In this document: in pieces, positions 48,727 to 58,077 of the stretch
How the letters are laid out: each line of letters starts with the position of its first letter
Position numbering within the stretch: position 1 is the stretch's first letter
Source: JANSWY01 sp965243755
Lineage (GTDB): Bacteria; Bacteroidota; Bacteroidia; Cytophagales; Cyclobacteriaceae
DNA: 64,000 bases
NCBI GenBank assembly: GCA_965243755.1
Contig: CBDEVW010000005.1
Span: forward strand, 1 to 64,000
Direction of reading: 5' to 3'
Notes under the pieces: generated by a model
Told to the model about the DNA's origin: nothing
What the model saw: only the letters and a program-made list of their open reading frames with translations
Databases searched by the model: none
Program-made: the position numbers and the translations under genes

Positions 48727-48758
48727 TTTAATTATGGTTATTTATCAGCATAATTTTG
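48727..48758 (+). promoter_or_regulatory. putative promoter of lipB
   Basis: TTTA (48727-48730), 20 bases, then TAATTTTG (48751-48758), a full -7 match. The element covers a TTG codon at 48756 that could otherwise be read as the lipB start, which favours the ATG at 48795. Confidence 0.5.
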
Positions 48759-48794
48759 TTTGATGAAACAGGGCCGGACGGTTATTGTAATAGA

Positions 48795-49517
48795 ATGAAC
48801 AAAGTTCTCAATAAGAAAACTAAATTTATACACCTGGGATTAATTGACTACCAGCAGGCCTGGGATTATCAGGAGGAGCTGTTCAAAAAGTCAGTGGACC
48901 TGAAAATTCACAATCGCAAACATGAAGGTGAGGAATTGGAAACACCCAATTACCTGATATTTTGTTATCATCCTCATGTTTATACCCTGGGAAAAAGTGG
49001 CAAGGCAGAAAATCTCCTGCTCAATGGGGAAGAGCTAAAACAGCACAACGCAACCTACTATAAGATCAATCGTGGTGGTGACATAACGTACCATGGTCCT
49101 GGCCAGATTGTGGGTTATCCTATTTTGGATTTGGATAATTTTTTCACAGATATCCACAAGTATTTGCGATTATTGGAGGAAGCGGTTATACTGACACTTC
49201 GGGATTATGGTATTGATTCTGGAAGAATAGAGGGCCTCACCGGAGTATGGATCGATCACATTGCCCAGGAAAACCCACGCAAGATATGCGCCATGGGAGT
49301 CAAATCCAGTCGTTGGGTGACCATGCATGGATTTGCCTTCAATGTCAATACAGACCTATCCTATTTCAATCACATTATTCCATGTGGTATTGATGACAAA
49401 GCAGTCACTTCACTGGAACAGGAATTGGATAAAAAGCTGGATATGGCAGAGGTGGAATTAAAACTGAGAAATCATATTGCGAATTTATTTGAAATGGAAC
49501 TTGAAGTTGAACAATGA
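48795..49517 (+). CDS. lipB: octanoyl-ACP:protein N-octanoyltransferase (lipoyl synthesis)
   Basis: A 240-residue enzyme that moves octanoyl groups from acyl carrier protein to lipoyl domains. The signature RGGDITYHGPGQIVGYPI is present, as are catalytic Lys163 (KICAMGVK) and Cys197 (HIIPCGI), 34 residues apart as in characterised LipB. ATG at 48795 fits the family length and the promoter position. The small conserved gene that follows overlaps by four bases. LipA is not in the window. Confidence 0.95.
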   Translation: MNKVLNKKTKFIHLGLIDYQQAWDYQEELFKKSVDLKIHNRKHEGEELETPNYLIFCYHPHVYTLGKSGKAENLLLNGEELKQHNATYYKINRGGDITYHGPGQIVGYPILDLDNFFTDIHKYLRLLEEAVILTLRDYGIDSGRIEGLTGVWIDHIAQENPRKICAMGVKSSRWVTMHGFAFNVNTDLSYFNHIIPCGIDDKAVTSLEQELDKKLDMAEVELKLRNHIANLFEMELEVEQ

Positions 49518-49918
49518 AAGACGACATCTCTTTTTTACCAGTAGAAAATGTACTGATTGCAATTGCCAGAAAGAGTTCAGAATCAGGGGATGATGAATGG
49601 TTAGTTTACATGATCAACCGCAATCAGGAGACACTTGAAACCGTCATGGTAACCTCCAAGGGATATGGAAAAAAAGATGGCAAGGAGCAAACTACATCAA
49701 CACTCCGACATATGATTCCACAATTGGAGCCAGGAGAGTATGCCTTGATTGAACCAATACAACCCGAAGTATTTCATCTGAATAATGAATTTTGGGTAAG
49801 TTATTACATCAATGGCCAGGTTTACGATAAGAAGTTTATATTTGTACCCGAGACCATCAAAGAAGAGAACCTGATCGATATTAAAGAATTGGGTTTGAAG
49901 GGAGTTTTACACAATTAA
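49514..49918 (+). CDS. conserved small protein of Bacteroidota, coupled to lipB
   Basis: A 134-residue soluble, mixed alpha/beta protein (ENVLIAIARKSSESGDDEWL; VTSKGYGKKDGKEQTTSTLR; NNEFWVSYYINGQVYDKKFI). Similar short proteins occur across Bacteroidota without known function. There is no signal peptide or recognisable catalytic motif. Its ATG overlaps the lipB stop (ATGA), so it is translated with LipB; a link to lipoylation is possible but unproven. Confidence 0.6.
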   Translation: MKDDISFLPVENVLIAIARKSSESGDDEWLVYMINRNQETLETVMVTSKGYGKKDGKEQTTSTLRHMIPQLEPGEYALIEPIQPEVFHLNNEFWVSYYINGQVYDKKFIFVPETIKEENLIDIKELGLKGVLHN

Positions 49919-49942
49919 TTACACCTTCAACCGTCCACCAAA

Positions 49943-50662
49943 ATGAAAAACCTCAGGGACATACTTGTAATAGATATAGAGACAGCCAGCTTGTTTCAGG
50001 ACTTTGGTTCTATGTCTGAAAGAATGCAAAAACAATGGGAACGAAAGTCTCAATTCCTTAGAAATGAGGAGGATTTAACCCCTGAGGAATTGTACTTTGA
50101 CCGGGCTGCTATTTATGCAGAGTTTGGAAAGGTGATCACTATTGCAGCTGGGATTTTCCATTATGGAGAAGACGGAGCAGTTAATTTGCGTGTAAAAGCT
50201 TTCAGCGACGATAACGAGAAACGTCTGTTGACGGACTTCAAAGCATTGTTGGAAGACAAATTTGATTCCGACAGGCTAAGGTTGTGCGCTCATAACGGTA
50301 AGGAGTTTGATTACCCCTATATCTGCCGGAGAATGCTGGTGAATGGGATCAAGATTCCAAATGTACTGGACATTAGAAACAGAAAACCGTGGGAGATCAT
50401 GCACTTAGACACCATGGAGATGTGGAAGTTTGGAGATCGCAAAAGTTTCACCAGCCTTGAGCTCCTGACGGCACTATTTGATATAAAAAGTAGTAAGGAT
50501 GACATTGATGGTAGCCAGGTCAATGAAGTATTCTATAAAGAAGACGGACTTGACCGAATCAGCAGGTACTGCCAAAATGATGTTGTAGCGACAGCTCAAT
50601 TGTTTCTAAAACTCAATGAAATGCCATTAATTCCAGAGGACAACATCAAATTACTCCATTGA
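49943..50662 (+). CDS. DEDDy-type 3'-5' exonuclease (RNase H-like fold)
   Basis: A 239-residue exonuclease of the DnaQ-like superfamily: ExoI motif Asp11-x-Glu13 (VIDIETASL), ExoII Asp123 in AHNGKEFDYPYICRR, ExoIII Tyr209/Asp213 in YCQNDVVATAQL (YxxxD, hence the DEDDy class). It resembles stand-alone PolB-type proofreading exonucleases of Bacteroidota. Role in DNA repair or RNA turnover is not visible. Starts 24 bases after the previous gene. Confidence 0.85.
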   Translation: MKNLRDILVIDIETASLFQDFGSMSERMQKQWERKSQFLRNEEDLTPEELYFDRAAIYAEFGKVITIAAGIFHYGEDGAVNLRVKAFSDDNEKRLLTDFKALLEDKFDSDRLRLCAHNGKEFDYPYICRRMLVNGIKIPNVLDIRNRKPWEIMHLDTMEMWKFGDRKSFTSLELLTALFDIKSSKDDIDGSQVNEVFYKEDGLDRISRYCQNDVVATAQLFLKLNEMPLIPEDNIKLLH

Positions 50663-50922
50663 ATAATGAGCCTGCGCTTGTTGAAAAACGAAATTTGAAA
50701 AGATTGATTAACGAACATAAGAGCCATAAACAAGTTAGACCATAGGGTTTCACTTAATCTTAATTTCAAAATGGCCCATGATATGTGCAATTGATCTATA
50801 TTTATAACATTACAATAAAAATACCTGTCCATACATTGATTGAATTTTGTCTGGCAGGAAGTTTATCTGTGGGAATGGGTTTTTTATTGAACATTTTAAC
50901 ATTACCCATATTTTATAATTAA
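50663..50922. other. 260-base intergenic region upstream of rnr
   Basis: AT-rich with no gene and no clear terminator. No full TAnnTTTG/TTTG pair at proper spacing was found; TTTTATAAT-like sequence lies just before the rnr start. It probably holds the RNase R promoter and leader. Confidence 0.4.
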
Positions 50923-53091
50923 ATGAGTAGAAAGAGAAAGAAAAGGCCCAACAGGGCTAATAAGAGGGGAAGCATAGATCAAAAACAACTTAGAGATTCC
51001 ATCCGACACTTATTTGGTGCAAATCCTGGAATGTCATTCAGTATCCGGCAAATCATTAAAGAAACCGGTGTGCGTGACAAAAAATCCAAAGAAAATATAA
51101 AAGCCATAGTTTTTGATATGGAGCGTGAGCAAAAGATCAAAAAGTCAAGAAATGGCAATTTTACCAGCGCCAAGGATGCAGAATTCCTGGTTGGAAAAGT
51201 AGATCATGTTAATCCAAAATTTGCCTATATCGTCATTCCTGAAAGAGAGGATGATATATGGGTGAGAACGGAAGACCTGAAGACTGCCGTTGATGGCGAT
51301 ACGGTAAGGGTCTTAGAAACCACCAGAGCCACTGGAACAAGAAGAGCAGAAGGCAAAGTGGAAGAAATTGTGACCAGAGCCCGGGAAGAGTTTGTAGGTA
51401 GAATAGAGATTTCGGAGAACTTCGCCTTTATAATACCCGACAACAAAAAATATCACTTTGACGTATTTGTGTATCCTGAAAAAATTGGAGGTGCCATTCA
51501 AAATGATAAGGTAGTCTGCAGAATAAAAAAGTGGCAGGATAGTAACCGGAAGAATCCGGTAGGTGAAGTGGTCCAGGTTTTGGGGCCTGCTGGAGAAAAT
51601 GAAGCCGAAATTCATTCCATTATGGCTGAATTTGGTTTGCCATTCCAGTTTCCTGAGGATGTAGAAGCGGCAGCAGAAAAGATCAGTGAGGAGATCCCAG
51701 ACAAAGAAATCAAGCAAAGAAGGGACATGAGGAAAGTAACTACTTTCACAATTGACCCTGTGGATGCTAAAGATTTTGATGATGCATTGAGTCTGAAAAA
51801 GCTGGATAATGGCAATTGGGAAGTTGGGGTACATATAGCAGATGTAAGCCACTATGTAAAACCCGAAACAATACTGGACAAAGAGGCCATAGACCGTGCG
51901 ACATCCGTTTACCTGGTAGATCGGACCATACCCATGCTGCCAGAAAAATTGTCTAATAAATTGTGTTCCCTGAGACCAAATGAAGATAAGCTCACCTTTT
52001 CAGCCATTTTCGAATTGGATGCTAATGCTGATATCAAAAAGGAATGGTTTGGCCGGACCGTGATTCATAGTGACAGGCGGTTTACATATGAGGAGGCTCA
52101 GGAAAGGATAGAATCAAAAGATGGAGACTTCCAGGAGGAGATCAATATACTCAATGGCCTTGCTCACATTCTGAAGGACCAACGTTTCAAAAAAGGAGCA
52201 ATCAATTTCGAAACGGTGGAGGTGAAATTTAAACTGGATGAGAACGGAAAGCCTTTAGGTGTATTTCCAAAAGAGAGGAAAGACGCCCACAAAATGATTG
52301 AAGAGTTTATGCTGCTGGCCAACAAGCGGGTGGCGGAATATGTCTTCAATCTAAAGAAAAGGAGTTCCTCCGATGAAAACACTTTTGTCTACAGAATCCA
52401 TGATAGCCCGGACCCTGAAAAACTTGATTCATTCGGACAATTCGCAGTGAAATTTGGACATCAGGTCAATTTTATGAGTGGTAATATTTCTGCCAACCTT
52501 AATCAGTTGATGGATGAAATAGAAGGTAAGCCAGAGCAAAACGTATTAGAATCGCTGGCCATCAGGGCAATGGCAAAGGCCAAATATACAACCGAACCAA
52601 AAGGACATTTCGGTTTAGCTTTTGATCATTATTCCCACTTCACTTCACCGATCAGAAGATACCCTGACGTGATGGTCCACCGGTTATTACAGCACTACCT
52701 GGATGGTGGCAAGTCACCCGACAGGGATACTTACGAGGAATTATGTCTTCACTCTTCAGAAATGGAAAAAAGAGCTGCCGATGCTGAACGTGCTTCAATC
52801 AAATACAAGCAAGTGGAATTCATGTCGATGGCGGAAAACAAAGAGTTTGAAGGAATTGTTTCTGGTGTCACTGAGTGGGGGGTTTATGTGGAGATCATTG
52901 AAACAAAATGTGAAGGCATGGTACGAATGGTTGACATGGATGATGATTACTATGAATTTGATGAAAAGAACTATCGCGTGATTGGTAGAAACAATAAACG
53001 AGTGATTACACTGGGCGACAAAGTGACTGTTACCGTCCAAAACACGGATATTGACAGAAGAATAATTGATTTAGAATTTGTATGGGACTAG
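50923..53091 (+). CDS. rnr: ribonuclease R
   Basis: A 722-residue 3'-5' exoribonuclease: basic N-terminus and winged helix (about 20-80), cold-shock domains (about 85-230), RNB catalytic domain (about 265-590, with the clustered aspartates of TIDPVDAKDFDDALSL) and a C-terminal S1 domain (about 635-718, FEGIVSGVTEWGVYVEI). It degrades structured RNA. A 7-bp hairpin covers its stop codon, 26 bases before the polyprenyl synthase gene. Confidence 0.96.
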   Translation: MSRKRKKRPNRANKRGSIDQKQLRDSIRHLFGANPGMSFSIRQIIKETGVRDKKSKENIKAIVFDMEREQKIKKSRNGNFTSAKDAEFLVGKVDHVNPKFAYIVIPEREDDIWVRTEDLKTAVDGDTVRVLETTRATGTRRAEGKVEEIVTRAREEFVGRIEISENFAFIIPDNKKYHFDVFVYPEKIGGAIQNDKVVCRIKKWQDSNRKNPVGEVVQVLGPAGENEAEIHSIMAEFGLPFQFPEDVEAAAEKISEEIPDKEIKQRRDMRKVTTFTIDPVDAKDFDDALSLKKLDNGNWEVGVHIADVSHYVKPETILDKEAIDRATSVYLVDRTIPMLPEKLSNKLCSLRPNEDKLTFSAIFELDANADIKKEWFGRTVIHSDRRFTYEEAQERIESKDGDFQEEINILNGLAHILKDQRFKKGAINFETVEVKFKLDENGKPLGVFPKERKDAHKMIEEFMLLANKRVAEYVFNLKKRSSSDENTFVYRIHDSPDPEKLDSFGQFAVKFGHQVNFMSGNISANLNQLMDEIEGKPEQNVLESLAIRAMAKAKYTTEPKGHFGLAFDHYSHFTSPIRRYPDVMVHRLLQHYLDGGKSPDRDTYEELCLHSSEMEKRAADAERASIKYKQVEFMSMAENKEFEGIVSGVTEWGVYVEIIETKCEGMVRMVDMDDDYYEFDEKNYRVIGRNNKRVITLGDKVTVTVQNTDIDRRIIDLEFVWD

Positions 53092-53100
53092 TGTAGTCCC
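53084..53100 (+). repeat. inverted repeat over the rnr stop codon
   Basis: GGGACTA (53084-53090) and TAGTCCC (53094-53100) with a three-base loop. The stop codon TAG lies in the stem; no T run follows, so it is not an intrinsic terminator. It may affect mRNA stability or coupling to the next gene. Confidence 0.4.
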
Positions 53101-53116
53101 ACCTGAGTATATATAG

Positions 53117-54094
53117 TTGTTGGAAAAGATAAAAACATACATTGCTGAACTCAACCAGGAGTTGGAAGCGATCAATTTTGGGGCTGAGCCAGAGGAGCTT
53201 TATGAACCCATTCGGTACATTTTAAACCTTGGTGGCAAAAGAATGCGACCATTACTGGTATTGCTGGCCTATATTATTAAGCGCGATGATTATGAGAAAA
53301 TACTGACCCCTGCCTTGTCGGTGGAGGTTTTTCATAACTTCACTTTGATGCACGATGATATCATGGACAAGGCGCCTTTGAGGCGAGGTAAGCCTACGGT
53401 GCATGAAAAATGGAACCCCAATATTGCTATCTTATCCGGTGATACCATGTTGGTCAAAGCGTACGATATGTTGCTGGAGGTAGAGCCTGTTTTGCTGAAA
53501 TCTGTTATACGAAGATTTAATAAATGTGCCGTGGAAGTATGCGAAGGCCAGCAGCTTGATATGAATTTTGAGCAGTATGAAAACGTATCTGAGGAGCAGT
53601 ATATTGAAATGATCCGTCTGAAAACAGCTGTCCTGTTGGGATATAGTTTGGAATTAGGAGGGATTTTGTCGGGCATGGATGATGAGAACACGAGATTATT
53701 AAAAGAATTTGGGATCAACATTGGAATTGGATTTCAGTTGAAGGATGATCTGCTCGATGTATATGGAGATCAGAACAAATTTGGTAAGCAGGTCGGAGGT
53801 GACATTGCATCAAATAAAAAGACATTTTTACTGCTCAACGCTTTGAATATGGCCAATGGTGAATTGAAAGAGCAACTCAATGAATGGCTTTCTAAGGAGG
53901 AGTTTGAAATTGAACAAAAGGTAGGGGCGGTGACAGCAATATATGATGAGCTGGGTATAAAATCTTTGACAGAGCAAAAAATTGATCGATATTTTAAGTT
54001 GGGATTTGATGCACTTGACAAAATAGATGCACCAGCTGAAAGGAAAGAACCCCTGAAATCTTTTGCGGAGTACCTGATTAACAGAGAACAGTAA
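53117..54094 (+). CDS. polyprenyl (all-trans) diphosphate synthase
   Basis: A 325-residue prenyl chain-elongating enzyme with both aspartate motifs: DDIMD (residues 80-84, LMHDDIMDKAPLRRGKPTVH) and DDLLD (210-214, QLKDDLLDVYGD), plus GGKRMRP for allylic substrate binding. It probably makes the long isoprenoid tail of menaquinone; the product length cannot be read safely. Start is TTG at 53117 (another TTG is the next codon). The rhomboid gene starts two bases after its stop. Confidence 0.92.
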   Translation: MLEKIKTYIAELNQELEAINFGAEPEELYEPIRYILNLGGKRMRPLLVLLAYIIKRDDYEKILTPALSVEVFHNFTLMHDDIMDKAPLRRGKPTVHEKWNPNIAILSGDTMLVKAYDMLLEVEPVLLKSVIRRFNKCAVEVCEGQQLDMNFEQYENVSEEQYIEMIRLKTAVLLGYSLELGGILSGMDDENTRLLKEFGINIGIGFQLKDDLLDVYGDQNKFGKQVGGDIASNKKTFLLLNALNMANGELKEQLNEWLSKEEFEIEQKVGAVTAIYDELGIKSLTEQKIDRYFKLGFDALDKIDAPAERKEPLKSFAEYLINREQ

Positions 54095-54096
54095 TC

Positions 54097-54729
54097 ATGT
54101 CTGTAACCATCATCATTATTATAGTGACAGTATTGATCAGCCTAAGGGCAGACAGCAGGCCTGATTTAAAATACAAACTGATCATGAATGCCTACCAGGT
54201 ACGTCACCGCAGGCAATATTACAGGTTACTTACTTCAGGATTTATACATAGTGGATACATTCATTTGGGATTCAATATGTTTTCTTTGTATTGGTTCGGA
54301 GAGCTGCTGGAAGCCTTGTTGGCACGGTACTTTAACCCAATGGTAGCAGCCATTGTATTTGTTATATTCTATTTGGTGTCCATTATATTGTCGGATCTGC
54401 CATCGGTCTTCAAACATGGAAACAATCATGCATATAATTCACTGGGCGCTTCCGGTGGAGTATCTGCAGTGGTCTTCTCATGCATTTTGTTTTTGCCACT
54501 GATGGAAATTCAACTATTGTTTATCCCTATTGGAATTCCAGGGTTCATTTTAGGAACGCTTTATCTTATTTACTCTTACTTTCAAGGGAAAAATATGGGC
54601 GATAATATCAATCATGATGCACACATGTTTGGGGCGCTTTGTGGCATTGCCTTCAGCATAATAGTTCATCCTGCAGTATTGCTGGAATTTGTACAACAAC
54701 TGGCAACTTATAACCCAGGGATTTTTTAG
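54097..54729 (+). CDS. rhomboid family intramembrane serine protease
   Basis: A 210-residue six-helix membrane protein. The catalytic Ser119 lies in SLGASGGVSAVVF (GASG) and the catalytic His176 in INHDAHMFGALCG; the N-terminal SGFIHSGYIHLGFNMFSLY carries the His/Asn oxyanion residues. Rhomboids cut transmembrane substrates. Co-transcribed with the prenyl synthase (two-base gap) and convergent with the ybbP-like gene. Confidence 0.9.
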   Translation: MSVTIIIIIVTVLISLRADSRPDLKYKLIMNAYQVRHRRQYYRLLTSGFIHSGYIHLGFNMFSLYWFGELLEALLARYFNPMVAAIVFVIFYLVSIILSDLPSVFKHGNNHAYNSLGASGGVSAVVFSCILFLPLMEIQLLFIPIGIPGFILGTLYLIYSYFQGKNMGDNINHDAHMFGALCGIAFSIIVHPAVLLEFVQQLATYNPGIF

Positions 54730-54739
54730 GTCACAGGAA

Positions 54740-57301
54740 TTAAACCTCCTTTCTGATTACTTGAAGTGGAGGGTTATTCACCACGCTTCGGCTGTTACTT
54801 AATCCAATGATGACTGTCAGGAATGTAATGGATACAAAAATCCAAAAAGCTGGGATAAGATTGGGAACAAATTCAATTTCAAATAAGAACCGTGCAATCA
54901 GCCAACTACTGATCATTGAAATCACAATACCGGTGATAGACGCCAGGGATCCAAGAGCAAAATATTCGGTAAATAGAATGGACCAAATTTGTTTTTTTGA
55001 GGCACCTAAGGTCCTTAGCAAAACATTCTCTTCAATCCGCTGGAATTTACTGGTGATTACAGAACTGAGCAGGACTAGCAGGCCGGTTGCAATACTGAAC
55101 AATGCCATAAACCGAATTACAAACGAGATTTTCCCAAGTACTTCTTCAAGGGTTCTTAAGATCAGCCCCAGGTCGATAATGGAGATATTAGGGAAGTTGC
55201 GTACGATGGCCTGTTGATATCTTGTAGCATAATCACCTTCTGCAGCTCGTGTCATGATTACATTAAACTGAGGTGCATCTTCCAGTACTCCTTGTGGAAA
55301 CACTACAAGAAAGTTCGTTTGTACCCTGTTCCAATCAACTTCACGGAAACTTCCAATGACCGTTTTCATGAGCGCCCCCTGTACATTAAATAGGATCTCA
55401 TCACCTATTTTTAGCCCGATGTTTTCAGCAAATCCTTTCGACATTGAGATGTAAATGGTGTCTCCATGTGATTTAGTGTCTCCACGCCATTCTCCATCAG
55501 TAATCGTTTCAGATTCAATGAGATTATCTCTGTAAGTCACCCGATACTCCCTGTTGTAGACCCAGTCCTGATACAGGATAGTAGAATCATTATATGCATC
55601 ATCCTTTGTAATTCCATTAATCTCCAAAAGCCGCATGGTCACAATTGGAACTTCCTGAATAACCGGCATGTCATAATCGAGGGTAATTTCCTTAACCTCC
55701 TCTTTTTGATGGTTCTGAATGTCAAATAATACCATGTTGGGTCGTTCACCAGCACCGGAAATAGTGATTTGCTTGACCAGTATATCCTGCATGAAATAAA
55801 GCATGGAGATTAATGTAGTGCCCAGCCCGATGGTAATGATCAATGTGAGGGTTTGATTGTTGGGTCGGTATAAATTTGAAAGTCCCTGTCTCCACACGAA
55901 ACCAAATGATCTTGGAAAAAACTTCTTCACCAGATATATCAGCAATTGAGCTGATCCCGCCAGGATCAGAAACGAAATCACGATACCTAAGGTGAAATAA
56001 AGTGCCTGCAGCCAATCACCAATCTGCATTTTTGAAAATACCCATATGAATAAGAATATTGCCAGATAAACCAGATACTTAAGTCGGTCTTTGTATGTTT
56101 TTTTATTACTTTCAAATCCCCCTCTAATTACTGAAAGCGGACTCACACCCCTTACTTTCAATAATGGTATCAGTGTAAACAATACAGAGATAAGTACCCC
56201 AAGTAAAACCCCCTCACCAATGCTACTCCAGGAGATCGTGGTATTGACATCCAGAGGGATGAAGCCTTTGAAGAGCATGGGTAGGTAAGCTTGCAACAAC
56301 ATTCCAAGAAGGGAACCGGCTATTGATCCAATGAGGCCAAAAAAAGCTATTTGCATCAGAAAGATGAGAAACACCTGATTGGTTTGGGCGCCCAGACACC
56401 TGAGTATTGCTACTGTTTTCATTTTCTCCCTTATATACACATACACAGAGCTGGAAACTCCAATGCATCCTAATAGAAGGGCAACAAATGCTACCAGATT
56501 GAGGAAGTCACTTAAATTACTAAAAGCTTCCCCCGTACTTTCTTTCCTGTCTTCAACTGTCTCAAAATTCAATCCCAGGTTTTGTATTGCTTCTCTATAG
56601 CCTTCAACAATTTCAATACTGTCATTTTCAAGTTTAAAATACGCTGAGTAATTGATCCTGCTCCCTTTCTGCAGTAAACCGGTTTCAGGAAGGTATCGCA
56701 AGGGGATGTAAACGATCGGAGCTACGGTAGTTGAGATTTCTGTTTGGCCAGGCACCTTCTTTAGTTTCCCAACAATCCTGAATTCCGAGTTACCAACTTT
56801 TACATCATCTCCTATTTCAACATTGAATTGCGTCATTACACCTTCATCTACCAGGGCTGTCTGATAGTCTGTAAAGGTATTGGCAGCCTTATTTGGTGTG
56901 GTTTCGAAATTCCCATAGTAAGGATAGTTTCCTTCCAGGGCCCTGACCTGAACCAGGCGCGTACCGTCAGTACGGGGGAAGTACACCATAGAGGCAAAGC
57001 TGCATTCCATAGATTTTTCTGAACCAATAGAATCCAGCAATGATTTTGCTCTTCCCTGGTCCAAAGGTTTGTTGCTGCTGATTTTAAGGTCCGCTCCCAG
57101 AAGGGTTTTAGCCTGGTTGTCAATTTCATCGAGTAGGCTAAGCTTAAAGCTGTTGATCCCAACAAGGGCGGAGATACCAAGGACTATTGAAAGGATGAAT
57201 ATGAACAACCTACCCCTGTTTTTTCTGCTGTCTCTCCAGGCCATTTTAAATAACCATGATCTGGAGTAATTCACTTGTTGTGGTTTGAGCTTTGTATCCA
57301 A
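54740..57301 (-). CDS. FtsX-like ABC transporter permease (YbbP type)
   Basis: An 853-residue permease with an N-terminal helix, a MacB-like periplasmic domain (about 55-250), and two FtsX-type sets of membrane helices (about 265-400 and 730-845) with a middle set (about 420-520). This double-FtsX arrangement is that of YbbP. Together with the ATPase encoded just upstream (10-base gap) it likely forms a mechanotransmission-type ABC complex, not a classic importer; the substrate is unknown. The neighbouring divergent SGNH hydrolase matches the E. coli ybbA-ybbP-tesA locus. Confidence 0.88.
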   Translation of the reverse strand: MDTKLKPQQVNYSRSWLFKMAWRDSRKNRGRLFIFILSIVLGISALVGINSFKLSLLDEIDNQAKTLLGADLKISSNKPLDQGRAKSLLDSIGSEKSMECSFASMVYFPRTDGTRLVQVRALEGNYPYYGNFETTPNKAANTFTDYQTALVDEGVMTQFNVEIGDDVKVGNSEFRIVGKLKKVPGQTEISTTVAPIVYIPLRYLPETGLLQKGSRINYSAYFKLENDSIEIVEGYREAIQNLGLNFETVEDRKESTGEAFSNLSDFLNLVAFVALLLGCIGVSSSVYVYIREKMKTVAILRCLGAQTNQVFLIFLMQIAFFGLIGSIAGSLLGMLLQAYLPMLFKGFIPLDVNTTISWSSIGEGVLLGVLISVLFTLIPLLKVRGVSPLSVIRGGFESNKKTYKDRLKYLVYLAIFLFIWVFSKMQIGDWLQALYFTLGIVISFLILAGSAQLLIYLVKKFFPRSFGFVWRQGLSNLYRPNNQTLTLIITIGLGTTLISMLYFMQDILVKQITISGAGERPNMVLFDIQNHQKEEVKEITLDYDMPVIQEVPIVTMRLLEINGITKDDAYNDSTILYQDWVYNREYRVTYRDNLIESETITDGEWRGDTKSHGDTIYISMSKGFAENIGLKIGDEILFNVQGALMKTVIGSFREVDWNRVQTNFLVVFPQGVLEDAPQFNVIMTRAAEGDYATRYQQAIVRNFPNISIIDLGLILRTLEEVLGKISFVIRFMALFSIATGLLVLLSSVITSKFQRIEENVLLRTLGASKKQIWSILFTEYFALGSLASITGIVISMISSWLIARFLFEIEFVPNLIPAFWIFVSITFLTVIIGLSNSRSVVNNPPLQVIRKEV

Positions 57302-57311
57302 TTCGGTGCGA

Positions 57312-57986
57312 TTAACTGTTGACTATTTTACCTCCTTTGAGCCGGATCATCTGGTTTGTTTTTGCGGCAAGGTCCAGGTCGTGGGTGACAATCACCAGTG
57401 TGGTTCCCGATTCTTTATTTATGTCAAATAACAGGTTTTCTATGGAATGACTGGTTTCTTCATCCAGGTTACCGGTAGGTTCGTCTGCAAATAGTATGCT
57501 TGGGTTGTTAGAGAATGCTCGGGCAATGGAAACCCGTTGTTGCTCACCGCCGGAAAGCTGAACCGGATAATGATCCTCTCTGTCGCCAAGCCCTACACGT
57601 TCCAATAATTGTTGCGCGGTTTTTTTTGCATTCTTCTCACCTCGTAGTTCTATTGGGACCATTACATTCTCTAATGCAGTAAGTGTTGGAATTAGCTGGA
57701 AATTCTGAAAGATAAACCCAACATGTTGGTTTCTTACCTGAGCCAGTTCATCTTCATTCAGCGCGGAAAGTTTAATGTTGTTCAGGACAATGTCTCCTGA
57801 AGTTACCTGGTCCAGGCCAGCACATAAGCCGAGCAAAGTAGTTTTTCCACTGCCACTTGGCCCTACTATGGAGAAAGTGTCTCCCTCGTTGATACTGAAG
57901 TTAATTTGGTCCAATATGGTCAAGGCATTGTTGTTTTTGCCCTGGTAAATTTTGGTGAGATCCTTAACGGATAAAATAGATGACAT
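57312..57986 (-). CDS. ABC transporter ATP-binding protein (YbbA/LolD type)
   Basis: A 224-residue ATPase: Walker A GPSGSGKTT (about residues 40-48), signature LSGGEQQRVSIARA, Walker B ILFADEPTGNLDEET and the switch His in VIVTHDLDL. It belongs to the MacB/LolD/FtsE group. It drives the YbbP-like permease encoded 10 bases downstream. The tesA-like gene is divergent 91 bases away. Confidence 0.94.
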   Translation of the reverse strand: MSSILSVKDLTKIYQGKNNNALTILDQINFSINEGDTFSIVGPSGSGKTTLLGLCAGLDQVTSGDIVLNNIKLSALNEDELAQVRNQHVGFIFQNFQLIPTLTALENVMVPIELRGEKNAKKTAQQLLERVGLGDREDHYPVQLSGGEQQRVSIARAFSNNPSILFADEPTGNLDEETSHSIENLLFDINKESGTTLVIVTHDLDLAAKTNQMIRLKGGKIVNS

Positions 57987-58077
57987 TCTTTTAATTTAAA
58001 TAAAGGAATCGTTCGAAAATACAACGGAATAACCGATTATGAGTTCAAATTATTTCAGAATTTGGTAATATAGCGGG

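Noticed and set aside
51313..51852. 179-codon open frame on the minus strand
   Set aside because: It is antisense to the RNase R catalytic region and has no recognisable features.
55746..57180. Several open frames of 80-110 codons inside the YbbP-like gene
   Set aside because: They are shadow frames of a well-supported permease gene.
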